Of a stretch of DNA of 64,000 nucleotides, positions 10,991-22,828 are shown piece by piece. Each line of letters opens with the position of its first letter. Within the stretch, counting starts at the first letter, position 1. This stretch comes from Dasypus novemcinctus (Eukaryota; Chordata; Mammalia; Cingulata; Dasypodidae). Below the pieces are notes generated by a model that saw only the letters and a list, made by a program, of their open reading frames with translations, was not told the origin of the DNA and did not search any database. The stretch lies in NCBI RefSeq assembly GCF_030445035.2, contig NC_080677.1, positions 23,819,513-23,883,512 on the forward strand, read 5' to 3'. Position numbers and translations under genes: made by a program.

Positions 10991-12565
10991 ACATATTTTA
11001 GGATGGAAAACTTTAAAAAAATCAATGAAGTAATCTCAAAGCTTCCCAACTGGTAATAGAAATGTCCAAAAGAATATACAAATGTATGTGTCTATACAAA
11101 TGTACATGTATATAGATGTACATGTTTTTTAAACAAAAATGGGAGCATACTGTTTATATACTGTAATGTGCTCTTTTCACTGACCACATCAGGGGTTAAT
11201 ATAGGTGTATCATGTAATATTTCATTAGTTGCATAGAAGTCCATCAATTAGAGGATCCATAATTAACTCTACCAATCCCCCATTGTTAATATTTTGGGTT
11301 TATGATATTTTAATGTAGCAATAATCATTGTAACTAAATACTAACACATTCATCTTGTTATTCCCTTAAGATGACATCCTTGCAGTAGAATTCCAGTCAA
11401 AGCATGTACACATTTTTAACATTTTTTATTCATATCCCAGCTGTTCCTCAGAGGGTGAATATCAAAAGATGATAATATTCTTTTAATCTTTTCTGATTCA
11501 ATGGTTGAAACATATATCTTACTTTTTATTTGACATATGTTACAATTGAAAATCCAAAGACTTAAAATTTATTTGGCTTTTGAGATTACTATTTTATTCC
11601 TTTGGCTTCTAAATATTATTATGTTCATATATTTTATGTATTTAGTCACTAATATTTTGTCACATATGTTAGAAGTATTTTCCCAATATGTCCTTTACCT
11701 TTTATTTTTTAATTTGCTTTCTTTCTATATCCAAGCTTTGGTTTTTTAATGTGATGAAATTGATCACTAGATACCTTTATGGTTGTTGCTTTTGACATCA
11801 TATTGATAAAATCGCTCTACTTTAAATTGACATAAATATATATGTATGCTTTATTCTTACATTTTAATCTATGTTGAATCAATTTGGGGTTCAGTATGAT
11901 TAAGGATGTAACTTTATTCTTGCCAGCTGGCTAATCAGTTATAAGGTATTATAACCAGGTCTACAGTTAAAATTTGAAAATCTGTAATTGTATTGTTTAT
12001 ATTATTGTATAGTTGTCTCTTTTTTTCCTAAATCAGTGTTGTTAGATATTAGCCATGTATGTTGCCTTTTTTTTCCAAAGAATCAGATCATATTTATTTC
12101 TCAATTTTATTATTTTTAATCATTAATTTCTGCCTCTTTATTAACTTTTTCTCATTTCTTAAATTTTAAAATGTTTTCTTTTATAGCTTCATGATTTGAA
12201 TTCACTATTATTTTACTTTTATTTTTATTGCTTAATAATTTTTAAAAACATTTAGGCTACAAATACTCTCATTATAACTTTGGGAAACTCCGTATTTTTT
12301 TGTATGGTATATTCTCCCAGCTATTACTCACTAGATAATTTATAGAGTCATTTTATTTTATTTTTTGACAGAAGATTTTTAGGAAAAATGATTTACTTTA
12401 TAAATAGTTGGGATTTAATTGAAATATATATATTTAATTTCTCATTTACTACATTGTGACCAATTGTGTGACCTGTTGACTCTTTTTCTAAGCTTTGGAA
12501 AATTTTATAGTTTTCTTTAAGGCAGGCTGATCTCTAGTTAGTGTTTCATTTAAAAAAAAAAGGGG
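10991..12565 (-). mobile_element. Old L1 (L1M-type) fragment, antisense
   Basis: AT-rich sequence matching the antisense of L1 3' UTR and ORF2. Landmarks include 'caatttggggttcagtatgattaaggatgtaactttattcttgccagctggctaatc' and 'catttactacattgtgaccaattgtg'. Full of stops and indels. It is interrupted by the LTR that starts at 12571 and seems to continue after 13986. Confidence 0.75.
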
Positions 12566-12570
12566 GGGGT

Positions 12571-13981
12571 TGTATTAGTCAGCCAAAGGGGTGTTGATAC
12601 AAAGTACCACAAATCTGTTGGCTTTTATAAAGAGTATTATTTGGGATAAAAGCTTACAGTCCCATGGCCCTAAAGTGTCCACTCAAGATTGTTTTCTCAG
12701 TGGGCCCTACTTTGAAATTTAGGCTCCTGAGTGTGACAGAGTTGGACTCAGATGTGACCTCTCTGTGCATGCCTCTTCTGTCACTTTTACTGAACCTGTG
12801 GTTGGCACTGGGGTTGGTGTATGCTCAGAAGACTTGCATCTCTGGACTATCTGTGTGCCAGCTGGGCCCTCCCTGAGCCTCAGCAGAGCTGCAACACCTA
12901 CTCTTCATTGGACTTACCCATGTCAGCTAACAGGGGGGTGAGGATCGTCAACCACCACACCAGGGAACTGAGAGAGTCTACAACTGCAAGCAGGAGAATT
13001 CCATCCACCAGCCATGTGGAATCTAAGCCCCCTCTCAATTTAGGGGTGGATTGGACATCGCCATTCCAGGGTCCTCAGGATAAAGGGATAAAATATGGAT
13101 TAGAGTGGACTTACTGGTATTCTATCATAGAATTATTGTGACTCTAGCAATGGAAGAAATTATATCATTTATGTGGAGACAGTAGCCACGGGAGTTGCTC
13201 AGAGCAGGGAGAGGGGGAAAAGAGGTATGATATTGGGGCATTTTTGGGACTTGAAGTTGTCCTCAGTGGTATTGCAGGTATAGATGCAGGATGCTATATA
13301 TCCTACCATAACCCACTGAAAGAACTGGGAGAGAGTGTAAACTAAAATGCAAACTATTATCCATGCTGTGTAGCAATGCTCCAAAATGTACCTATCAAAT
13401 GCAATGAATGTACCACACTAATGAAAGAAGTTGTCGATATGGGAAGAGTGGGGGGTGTGGAGAGTGGGGTATATGGGAACCTCTTATATTTTTTAATGTA
13501 ACATTTTGTGTGATCTATATATCTTTAAAAAAAAAAAAAAGGATAATAAAAAAATGAAAAAAAAAAGATTGCTTTCCACCAAAGTCAGTTGCCACATTTT
13601 GAAGTAAGATGGTTGCTGATCTCTGCCTGGTCTCTCCTCTGCAGGCTGTCAGGCAAATGGCCCATCTCTCCCTTTTGAGCCTTCTCCTTTCTGTCACATG
13701 ACAAAGTTCTCTCTTCTGACAAATATGGAGCTCTCCATTTTCTCATATCTTCTTCTGTGTGTCTTCTTGAGTGTTTGATTATATCATTCCACCAAGGGTG
13801 CAGGGACTCAACCAGAGCCAAGCCCTACTGATGTGGTCCAATTAAAGCCCTACTCTTAACATAATTTAATCAAAGATATCTCAGGTTGAATCTAATACAA
13901 TCAAAGGGTGCCACACCCAGAGGAATAGATTAGTTTATAAACATAATCGCTCCTCTGGGGATTTATAAATAAACTGCCACA
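12571..13981 (-). mobile_element. Armadillo-type ERVL/MaLR-like LTR, split by an L1
   Basis: In minus orientation, so plus-strand sequence starts TGTATTAGTCAGCCAAAGGGG and ends AAACTGCCACA. An antisense polyadenylation region (tggcttttataaagagtattatttgggataaaa) lies near the start, as in the copies at 50.2 and 61.6 kb. Flanks GGGGT and GGGTT agree at four of five positions, fitting a 5-bp duplication. An L1 3' end occupies 12692-13564. Solo LTR, no viral genes. Confidence 0.85.
12692..13564 (+). mobile_element. Young L1 3' end nested in an LTR
   Basis: 5'-truncated L1 3' UTR ending in an A-rich tail after 'tgtgatctatatatcttt'. The duplication AAGATTG lies at 12685-12691 and 13565-13571. Removing the insert joins two LTR halves that line up with other copies. 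The 'agcctcagcagagctgcaacacctac' and 'gactctagcaatggaagaaattatatcattt' segments recur at 63.4 kb and, antisense, at 53.2 kb. No coding region remains. Confidence 0.85.
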
Positions 13982-13985
13982 GGGT

Positions 13986-14760
13986 TAAAAAGTTCAAGAT
14001 TGGAATTCCAATTTTATTTATGTCTCTCTCAAAGATTTAAAGAAGTCCTATTAAAATTTATTGTAATCTCCTATTTTCTGGAATCCACAAACACTCTCTT
14101 CTACCCTAACAGAGCTCTCTCAGCCACACTGCCCTGTTCTCTTTATCTTCATCCCTTTCGCTTTCTTTCCTCATGTAATGTGCTGTAACATATTTCTGAC
14201 ACATCAAGTGTCACCATGCCCTGCTCCCTGTGGAATACAGTTCTTTGACTTTGATTTTCTCCCTTAAAGTTTGTCCTTGAAGTTGTTATTCATCTTGAGA
14301 AAATAATGATGGGGAAAGAAACTAAGTGGACAAAAGAGGAGGGGGAAAGACTGTGTGACATCTTTCACTGGTAATTTTTGCCACACCCCCATCACCCAAT
14401 AAAGCTGTGACTACTACTTTGTTGTTAATCATATGCTATGCTTTTGACTGAAGTTTTACCTTAATATATTTATGTGCCTTTCTATACAGTTTAAATGGAC
14501 TTTTTCTATCCCATACGAAACAATTTACCTTTTAGTAGAAGAGCTTAACCCACTAACATTTATTGTTGCCATTTACATATTTCATCTTAAGTCTATCCTA
14601 TTCTTTTGTGATTTCTGATTTTCATACTTTCTTGAGTTTCTCTCATTTTCATTTGTTTTCCAATAGAGAATACATTTTCTTTTTATCATCCTTAGTATAT
14701 ATTTCATTTTAAATTCCAATAGCTATTACCATTAAGGTGTTCAAAAGCATTACTTGTTTT
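13986..14760 (-). mobile_element. Old L1 fragment, antisense (continuation)
   Basis: AT-rich, with 'agtagaagagcttaacccactaacatttattgttgccatttacatatttcatcttaag' resembling antisense L1 ORF2. Probably the same insertion as 10991-12565, split by the LTR. Boundaries are uncertain. Confidence 0.55.
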
Positions 14761-15445
14761 CAAAAGAGTAAGGACAGTTTGAACTTTGTCAACAGATAAC
14801 CTGTGTGGATTTCTTTTGACTCTATTCTTTAACCACCACTGATGGTTGATGCCTGTTCTCAGTTCTCTGGTTGGTAGGTGGGTTGAGGTCCACAGTTTTC
14901 AATCCAGTTTCCAGAATGCCTTTGCATTCTTTCCTGCCTACATCATAATGCTCTGGGCCAATGCACTATAGAAAGGCCACAGCTCCAAGAGTGCATGGCT
15001 CCCAAGATTTTTCCCCTTTTCACTCCAGCCATACCTATTTCTGTCATCTCCCAGAATGACATGGGCTATGGGCATTCTGGTTTCTTGTTTTCTCATATGA
15101 TGGAGGAAGGGATTGGTTGGGGAGACAGTTCTAGCTGATTCATGGGTCAACAGTCATATGGAAAGAGGAAGGTGAACATAAGGTGGGTTTGCCCAGAAAC
15201 ACAGGATCTCTGAACCTGGTGTGACCCTTCAGAGACGTCCAGAGTCAAGCAATGGATGTGGATCACCCGGGGAAGGAAGCTTGACCTTGGGTAAGGTATG
15301 TCTCTTCCGCTGAGGAAGGATTCAGCTGAGGGCTGTGTTCTGGCAGAAGTCCCAGCAGCTGGGGTAAGGCTGCTTCAGTCCTGAAGAGGGATCTGAACAG
15401 TGCACTACAATATCCACCTCTAAGTCATTTCATTATATAATTTTT
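14761..15445. other. Unclassified sequence, no gene
   Basis: I recognise no repeat or protein. It may include more decayed L1 at its left end. The antisense open frame at 14938-15150 has no recognisable domain. Confidence 0.35.
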
Positions 15446-15449
15446 GCAT

Positions 15450-15600
15450 ATTTTCTTTCTCCCTGCCGGACTATATGTTTCACAAAAGCAGAATCTGTGT
15501 CTGTCTCATTCAATGTACATCCCCAGTTCCCAGCACAATTTCTAATGGGCTCTTAATAAACAGTTGAATGGGTGGATAAGTGAGTGAATGAATGGTGAGA
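15450..15600 (+). repeat. L2 LINE 3' end
   Basis: 'gactatatgtttcacaaaagcagaatctgtgtctgtctcattc', then 'tccccagttcccagcacaa' and 'gggctcttaataaacagttgaatggg', follows the L2 3' end in order and closes with GAATGAATG repeats. Confidence 0.75.
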
Positions 15601-16071
15601 GGAGAAAGACAACTGTAAAGGGAGAGGAATCTCCTACCCATCTCATGTAAGAAAGATGTTATTAAAAGGAAGAAAACTATTAAAGGATCCTCAAACCCAC
15701 AAAAATGACAAATTATAGACTGTGAGTAATTCCCTGCATTCTCTTTGAAGAATATTTATGACCTCGAATCCAAAGAGGGACATGAAATATAGTTGCTTGG
15801 TGCAGTGATTCCTAGTCTCCTGAGGGTTGCAACATACTATCATGATTTCTCAATCTATCTCCCATCTAACTGAACCCAACAATGTTGGGTTTGTGTGTGT
15901 TGGGGGGCTATTAGAGTAAATTAAAATAAATTCATTTTTTATACTTATATATATATACATACATATGCTATTGAGATATTTGGAAATGCCTTGAAGTCTC
16001 CAGAATTTCAGGCTGTAGGAGGCTGTCCTAGAATGTTCATCAGACAAGCCTGTAGAGAAGGCCTTGTTTGG
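15601..16071. other. Unique sequence with a short TA/CA repeat
   Basis: No gene recognised. A short ATATATACATACATATG run lies at about 15949-15967. Confidence 0.4.
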
Positions 16072-16081
16072 CTGAACTGTC

Positions 16082-16496
16082 TTTTTTTTTTTTTAAAGAT
16101 TTATTTTATTTATTTCTCTCCCCTTTCCCGCCCCCCCCCCCCCCCGGGTTGTCTATTCTCTGTGTCCATTTGCTGTGTGTTCTTCTTTTTGTCTGTTTCT
16201 GTTGTTGTTAGCGGCACGGGAATCTATGTTTCTTTTTGTTGTGTCATCTTGCTGTGTCAGCTCTCCATGTGGGTGGCACCATTCCTGGGCAGGCTGCACT
16301 TTCTTTCACGCTGGGCGGCTCTCCTTACGGGGCGCACTCCTTGCGCGTGGGGCTCCCCTGTGTGGCACGGCACTCCTTGCGTGCATCAGCACTGTGCATG
16401 GGCCAGCTCCACACGGGTCACGGAGGCCCGGGGTTTGAACCGTAGAACTCCCATGTGGTAGAAGGATGCCCTAACCACTGGGCCAAGTCTGCTTCC
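16082..16496 (-). mobile_element. DAS-type SINE, antisense, full length
   Basis: tRNA-derived SINE of the xenarthran DAS group. On the plus strand it starts with the antisense poly-A tail (T-run and 'tttatttctctccc'), then a C-run, and ends with the tRNA-like head 'ggtttgaaccgtagaactcccatgtggtagaaggatgccctaaccactgggccaagtctgcttcc'. That head contains the antisense B box (GGTTTGAACC) and A box region. The duplication CTGAACTGTCTTTT flanks it, at 16072 onward and 16497-16510. The long open frames here belong to the SINE. Confidence 0.93.
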
Positions 16497-16510
16497 CTGA
16501 ACTGTCTTTT

Positions 16511-17035
16511 ATCCAATAAGCAGAGCTGCCCCCTCTACCTGTGAGAGTCTCTGGTATATTCAGTGGGCACTGAGACCTAGTTCCAGACACATTCGTCTCT
16601 TGCTGTGTCTAATTCCTAGGCCCAGCCCTTCTCCCTCCAAAGATTAACTCATTGAGCAAAGCAAAAAGAGCCTGTAAAACCGATAAAGATGGCAAAAGTT
16701 CAGGGAGATTCCCACCATGGCTGGAGGATGCTCAGAGCAAGTCTCGGCAGATTGCAGGTGCCCTGCCAGCTGGGTGACCTGATCTGTGAAATGCAGTGTC
16801 CCACTCTGACCTTCGGCAGCAGCAGAATCATTCTGTGTCCTCCCCCACGGAGAAAAATGGATGCAACTGGTTTTCTGACCTTGGAATGTTCTCATCACAG
16901 ACTATTTTTCAGGCACTGTCCTTCCCTGGTTCATGTTAAAATGTCAGATCCACAGATGTCCATATCAAAGAGACCATTTCTGCCTCACACTACCCTGGGG
17001 CCCCTGACCTTCTAGAAGGAAAGACACCATTGTGT
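16511..17035. other. Unique sequence, no gene recognised
   Basis: Open frames at 16644-16898 (minus) and 16689-17015 (plus) overlap each other and show no conserved domain. No repeat identified. Confidence 0.4.
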
Positions 17036-17039
17036 TTCG

Positions 17040-17250
17040 AATCTCTAAAAAAGTGTTATATTTAATCCTCACGCAGTTTTATGGGTAGATATATTCATCT
17101 CCATTTTATTCAGGAGGATGCTAAAGTAAAGAAAGGTCCAGTGGCTTACCCAAGGCTCCTAGCCAATCAGTGGCAAAGCTGGGATTTTTTGTTGTTGTTG
17201 TCATTTATTCAGCTATTCTTTATTGGGCACCCACTTTGTATCAGATCAGT
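17040..17250 (-). repeat. MIR SINE, antisense
   Basis: 'ttatatttaatcctcacgcagttttatgggtagatatattcatctccattttattcagg' and 'gtggcttacccaaggctcctagccaatcagtggcaaagctggga' follow antisense MIR. A separate L2/MIR-like end (ttattgggcacccactttgtatcag) lies at its right. Confidence 0.8.
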
Positions 17251-17412
17251 CTGATGGTCTCTTTGGAACAGCCTTCAGCAACTACACCACCACCTGCCTC
17301 CATGTGTAGATATTGGCAGCTGGGCATCTCCAGCCTGAGACCTGGAATGTCGGCCCATAGTATTGCCTGAATTTCTGGTGAGTGGCCTTCTGGGCAATAA
17401 AAGCTTCTCAGG

Positions 17413-17820
17413 CGGAAGCAGACGTGCCTCAAGCGACTGGTCTCCCATCTACCAGGGTATTGAACTCTGGACCTCCTGGTGAAGGCAAGCTGACCTGCGC
17501 GCCGAGGTGGCCCATGCAGAATGCCGGCCTGTGCAGGAGTGCTGGCCCACGGGGAGAGCTGGTGCAGCAAGATGACACAACAAAAAGAGACACAGAGGAG
17601 AGACAATAAGAAACAAAGCAGACCAGGGAGCTGAGGTGGTGCAAGAGAATGATTGCCTCTCTCCCCCTCCAGAAGGTCCCAGGATTGGTTCCCAGAGCCG
17701 CCTAGTGAGAAAACAAGCAGACGCAGAAGAACACACAGCGAATGGGCACAGAGAGCAGGCAATGGGAGGGGAAGGGGGAAATAAATAAATATAAAAAACA
17801 ACAACAACAACAAAAAACAC
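17413..17820 (+). mobile_element. Dimeric DAS-like SINE
   Basis: Two tRNA-like units sit in one element. The first (17413-17490) starts GCGGAAGCAGACGTGCCTCA with a degenerate B-box region; the second (about 17626-17705) has 'gggagctgaggtggtgcaagagaatgattgcctc' and a GGATTGGTTCC B-box-like motif. An A-rich linker (caacaaaaagagacacagagg) separates them and the tail is 'aaataaataaatataaaaaacaacaac'. Perfect duplication CTTCTCAGG at 17404-17412 and 17821-17829. Compare the copies at 58.1 and 42.8 kb. Confidence 0.88.
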
Positions 17821-17849
17821 CTTCTCAGGACTCTACCACCCTCTGACTT

Positions 17850-17999
17850 TCCAAGTTACTTGGGAATAATAATCATAATAATGGTTAATACACATTGATC
17901 ATTTAGCCTTCTAAATACAGTTCTAAACAACTTAATTCTCAGCACAACCTTATGAAGTTTGAACTATTATTACCTGCTCTTGAGAAATGAAGAGAATGG
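17850..17999 (-). repeat. MIR SINE, antisense
   Basis: 'ctaaatacagttctaaacaacttaattctcagcacaaccttatgaagtttgaactattattacctgc' is the antisense MIR central part. It abuts the L1 start at 18000. Confidence 0.7.
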
Positions 18000-19110
18000 C
18001 ACTATTTAAAAATTCAAAAAACACCCCAAAAATCAGAAAACTCCAAGTATTAGAGAGGATGTGGAGAAGTATTAATAGGTGCACTAGGAACACTCATTCT
18101 CTGCTTATGAGAATGTAATATGGTGCAGCAGTTGTGGAAAACAGTTTGGCACTTTCTCAGAAAGCTAAATATAGAATTGCCATATGATCCAGCAATACCA
18201 CTGCTAGGTATATACTCAAAAGAATGGAAAGCCAGGGACTCAAACAGATATTTGCACACTGACATACATAGTTGCATTATTCACAATTGCCAAAATATGG
18301 AAACAACCCAAGTGTCCATCAAAGGATAAATGGGTACACAAAAACGTAGTATATGCATATGATGGAATATTATTCAGCAGTAAGAAGAAATGAAGTCCTG
18401 ATGCATGTGACAACATGGATGAAACTTGAGGACAGTATATTGAGTGAAATAAGCCAGAAACAAAAGGACAAATATTGTGTGATCTCACTAATATGAACTA
18501 ATTATAATAGGCAAACTCAGGAGGTTAAAATCTAGAGTATAGGTTACCAGGAGATAGAATAAGAGTAGAGAATAACGCACTGATGCTTAATTTGTGCAGA
18601 GTATTTAATTGGGTTGATTGTGAATGTTTGAAAATTGTGAGTGTAATTAACAGCGCTGAACTGTGTGTATGTCACTGGAAGGAAAGCTAGAGGATGAAAC
18701 ATGGGCTGGTATAACATAGTGAACCCTGTTGTGGACAGTTACTGGTTAATAGTACAAATATAAGAATATTCTTTCATGAACTAGAAAAAGTGTACATCAC
18801 TATTACAAGGTGTTAATAATAGAGTGGTATACAGGAAAAATACACTTAATGCAAACCATGGACTAAATAAGTAACAGTAATATTTGAATATTCGTCCATC
18901 AATTGAAACAAAGGTACCACACCAATGTTAAGTGTCAATAATTGGGGCTTGTATAGAATGTGGAGTTTTTCATTTTGGAACAATGAAAATGTTCTAAAAT
19001 GGATTCTGATGATGAATGAACAACTCTGTAATTATACCGAGAGTCATTGCTTGTACACTTTGGAAGGGTTCTATGGTATGTAACTGTATCTCAATAAAAT
19101 CAGGTGCTCT
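18000..19110 (+). mobile_element. L1 (L1MA/L1MB-like) 3' end
   Basis: Starts within the end of ORF2: 'tggaaaacagtttggcactttctcagaaagctaaatatagaattgccatatgatccagcaatacc' and 'ggaaacaacccaagtgtccatcaaagg' are diagnostic. It then passes through 'gaaataagccagaaacaaaaggacaaatattgtgtgatctcac' into a 3' UTR ending 'tgtatctcaataaaatca'. The remaining ORF2 frame has multiple stops. A 5'-truncated dead copy. Confidence 0.9.
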
Positions 19111-20924
19111 TGTAGAGTGCACAGTCTGCCCAACCATTCACAGCAGCCCCTCCTGGGTGTTCGCTCTCAGGCAGCCTGTACAGCAAGTAAAAATACAGTC
19201 CTCCACAAATGGATTTATTGTATTAACTGGATCAGTAAGGAGATGGAGCTACACCATGTTAAATATTTACAGTTATCAGAGACAAGACAGCACAAAGCAC
19301 TGAACCAAGATAAGAATACAGTTTTAAAATATTTACAATGGACACATCTTGCTCCTTCTAATTCTTCTCTTTGGCTGAGTGTTTTAGGTCTCTGATCTCT
19401 TCATTGTATTTTTCTTTCCAGGTCTCCTATAGTTTTGAAAATGTCTGATAGAGCCTTGTGGTGAAATCTGAAGAGGAGACATTTGGGGGATTTATATTCA
19501 TGTGTTTCCAAATAAGAGCACCTTTCTCACTGTTTAAGCTGATGCTTGCATTTCCTGTATATGACTGAAGCAAGTTTGTGGGCAGTTCTATGTATGGTCC
19601 TACCTTGAACAGGACCAGTTGAAGGAAATGGCATTTACTAAATCTGTGTGTAACCAAGAAAACAGCTTTGCATTGGTTTTCTGACCATTTGAAGTTATTT
19701 TTGACACCAGGGTTAACGTGTCCTAGGATTGGACTAATTTATGATTCCTTTCATTAATTCAGCTCTAAAACTTTACACATAATTATACTCTGAAGAACCC
19801 TTCGTGGTGTGCGATTTCATTCTTGGTTCTTTGAAAGATTCCACTGTTTTCTTTTTAGCTCAAGAAACAGCCAATGATCAAAAACAATGGAATTTCAACC
19901 TGCAGGTTCTATGTTAGCCACATGAAGAAGAGAAAAGTGATGGAAAAAACAAGAAAGGAAGGGAAATCAGGCCCTTTGGTTGTCAGAGAGTGCAAAAGAA
20001 GCTTCAATGGTGAAACGCTTGGCATTTCACAGTCCCTCCAGCATTTGGGATGGGGTTCCAGAGAATTGTCTGGGGATCACAGGCATTTTATTTGATGGGT
20101 GCCATATTTGACCTTGAAGCAGCGTCCTAGGATCTCGTTTTGTCCTTGCTGCCTGGCGGCATGTGTCCCAGGCCTCAGAAGGCTTGGACTCCAAGTATGA
20201 AGCCGTGCACGTTTCTGGTGTGTATTTATATCGAGGCGGCTGTGTTGCCAAGGAGCTCTGAGGGAAAGCAGAGAGGAGATAACTTCTAATCCACCTTTCT
20301 GTGATAAAGCGGCGTAAAGTGAAGAGACGCAGGGCTCCCTCCTCTGGGCTGGCATTGCCCTGGAAGGGGTGGGGCCACAGATGTTTCAGTAACCCCAGCA
20401 GGCACTGGGGTGAGTTTTTGCATTGGAAAATGCTCCTGACTACACACATCAGATACAACTAAACTCTATGCAGCAAATAGAGAAGACCAGAAAGGAAGAA
20501 GGGGAGAACCAAAGCAAAGCGTAATTTGTAGACAAGGCAATTTGAGGGACCATTCCAAGAGATTTGGAGAGCTAGGGAATTAGAATCTGGGAATGTTGGA
20601 ACCAGAAGGGAACCAACAGGGCACTGGGACTTTAAAAAGAGAGAGTCCCTTGTCCAAGATCACAGAGGGGACTGGTGGCAGAGGGGCTGCAGAGCCCAGA
20701 GCTCTTTGCCCCACCCCCATAGATTCAGTGAGCTCCTAAACAGGAAGGAAGCCCTTGCCCCACCAACCCAACCGGGCTTGTTGTCTGGAGGATTCTATCC
20801 CAGTGGGCATCAGTGGATGGGAAGAAGAGTCCAGGGCTCTGCGGAGAGATGATTCTGAGAGACAGGGGAGGGGGCAGTCCATCCAATGCATGTAGTTGTT
20901 ATGAAGATGGAATGTGGTGAAGTG
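19111..20924. other. Unique sequence, no gene recognised
   Basis: Open frames (up to about 143 codons antisense at 20027-20458) show no conserved domain. A segment near 20590-20680 (aaccagaagggaacc... ttgtccaagatcacagaggggactgg) recalls an antisense MIR-like ancient repeat. Confidence 0.4.
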
Positions 20925-21100
20925 GACACAGTCATGTAAAGTGATGCCAGCCAGACCTGGCCTCACACCCTTGGCCTCTCCTTGCATGAACTTGGGCCAC
21001 TCCATTAAGTTTTGGAGGCCTCGGTGTTCTCATCTTTAAAGTAGGGATATGGATGCCTTTACAGACTTCTTAAGAGGCTCACATAAGAAAACAGACATGA
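20925..21100 (+). repeat. MIR SINE, diverged
   Basis: 'cagacctggcctcacacccttggcctctccttgcatgaacttgggccactccattaagttttggaggcctcggtgttctcatctttaaagtaggg' follows the MIR core and 3' part. Confidence 0.65.
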
Positions 21101-22583
21101 AAACTCCATGTGATAAAACAGGCTGACATCTGAGAGTTTTGATTTTGGAGGACTTGGCCTTCAGTGATCCTTCACTAATGAGTGTCATGCACTAACAGCC
21201 GGTCATTTCACATCCTCACCATCCCTATCCTTTTCTATTTCCCCCAGACAATTTCTCTGACTCAGTCATAGCCTGAGGCAGAAAGATGGACATGGGCTGC
21301 AGGCTTATTACAATAGAATTGACTCATGAGAGTAGATGCGCCTGTGCTCCCCCCCGCAGGTGCTGGCACAGGTACGCAGAGGGGATGCCTCCAGGCAGAG
21401 CCTTCCAGAAGAGGCCTTCCTGACTGGAACCAAAACAGACCACCCTTTAAGAACAGTAGCAGAAGTCCCAAGCCTTTGCCTTGTGGGTACAAAAATCCCC
21501 TGAGACAGAAAGGTCTTTTCACAAGGAATTTTAACAAACAACAGTGGAATAGGAAAAAAAAAAAAAAAAGCATAACACGGAAGTTAGGTTTTAAAGACAT
21601 AAGACCTAAAAAAAAGTAGCATCTGGCTCTGGAATTGAGTTCAGCATCCCAGCATCTAGAATTGTCTCTCAGTACTGCTGGGGGCCTGGTGGACTTGGAA
21701 GGTACTGGGTTGGGTTAAATAACCTAATGAGCAGGCCCCAAAAACCAAAACTATCCTCCAAAGACTCTGAAGAGGTTTTGTGTTTTATTTAGCATGGAGG
21801 ATATTTTCTGCTAGTTCTGGCCACACTACGCCCTGAGGCGCTCTGGGTTCTGGAATCTGTAGGATTCCCCTGGCTCAACTGACCGATGGCCAAGATGGAC
21901 AATGGTGGTAGCAGTACAGTGCCCCTGGTCTGTGGACATCAGCAGAACCTTCCCTTGAGCAGGCAGACCATGGAGCCCATCCCTAGGGTCCCCTGAGTGG
22001 CCCAAGACCCTGGTGGGTAGTGGGAGTTGAAACTTGGCCATCAGGTATACATGAGCTGAAAGGAACTCTTGTTCTCTGAGCACAAACATTACCATTTAGG
22101 AAGAATGCATTCCCATATGTAGCCCCTTGCCTAAACACCCCTATCCTCAAGCCCTATCAAGTTCCACCTCTCCCGTGAACCTATGGCAACCAACAAATAT
22201 TTCATGAGTGCCTACTGTGTGCCCACAAGGGTTTTTTATTTATGTTGACCTGTTCTAAAGGTGAGTGGAGACCGTGGTTTGGGTTGGTTTCCATAGTCAA
22301 GGGCAGTACAGGCAGGGCAGGAGAACCAGAGTACCTAGGAGCATTAAGAACAGGAGTTCAAGGGGTGATTGGGGGACAGGGTATGGGAGGCCCCCATTCC
22401 CCCACCACCTAGAGAAGGACTGATAAGACAAGGCAACTTGAAGATCAGGACCACAGCCTGGCTCCAGTGCAGGATTACCACGTCCATGGGGGATTAGAAC
22501 GTTGGGCAAGAAGCCAGGGCAGGAGGAGCCCTGTCATATATGGTCCATCTTTGGGAAGCTCTAAGAAGATGCAGTGGTAAAAT
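21101..22583. other. Unique sequence, no gene recognised
   Basis: An A-run at about 21551-21570 may be the tail of an unrecognised short retroelement or processed transcript. 'caaatatttcatgagtgcctactgtgtgccca' near 22195 is L2/MIR-like. The open frames at 21262-21600 and 21826-22095 lack family features. Confidence 0.4.
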
Positions 22584-22592
22584 AGATGCTCA

Positions 22593-22819
22593 ACAGAGAG
22601 ATTGAGAGGTGAGGAATTTTCTTGCTTGTTTGTCTGTTTTTTTATTTATTAGTCATATTATTGAAATAAAGAAAATGCTCTAGTAATGATTGAAGTGATG
22701 AACACACAACTATGTGATTATAGCAGATACCATTGATCGTACACTTTGGATGAATTGTATGGTTATTAAAATGTATCAGTAAGATTGATTTGTTAAAAAA
22801 AAGAAAAGGAAAAAAAAAA
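22593..22819 (+). mobile_element. Short L1 3' end with target duplication
   Basis: The 3' part 'ctatgtgattatagcagataccattgatcgtacactttggatgaattgtatgg', an A-rich tail and the duplication AGATGCTCA at 22584-22592 and 22820-22828 identify a short L1-mediated insertion. The first part of the insert (about 22593-22650) is not obviously L1 3' UTR and may be an inverted or rearranged 5' portion. Confidence 0.8.
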
Positions 22820-22828
22820 AGATGCTCA

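Noticed and set aside
10483-11001. Pro/Ser-rich and Lys/Gly-rich 133-166-codon frames on both strands
   Set aside because: Direct translation of a polypyrimidine/polypurine tract.
15991-16461. 156-codon frame and smaller frames at 16 kb
   Set aside because: Entirely within an antisense DAS SINE. The same peptide fragments recur at 50.6 and 62.5 kb.
16430-16496. tRNA gene-like sequence (and equivalents in other SINE heads)
   Set aside because: These are tRNA-derived SINE heads with target duplications and A-rich tails, without an intact cloverleaf as far as I can judge.
17241-17820. 190-codon antisense frame with a hydrophobic start
   Set aside because: Antisense of a dimeric SINE. The apparent signal-like stretch is the translated A-rich tail.
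21551-21570. Possible processed pseudogene tail
   Set aside because: A poly-A run without a recognisable parent transcript or convincing target duplication.
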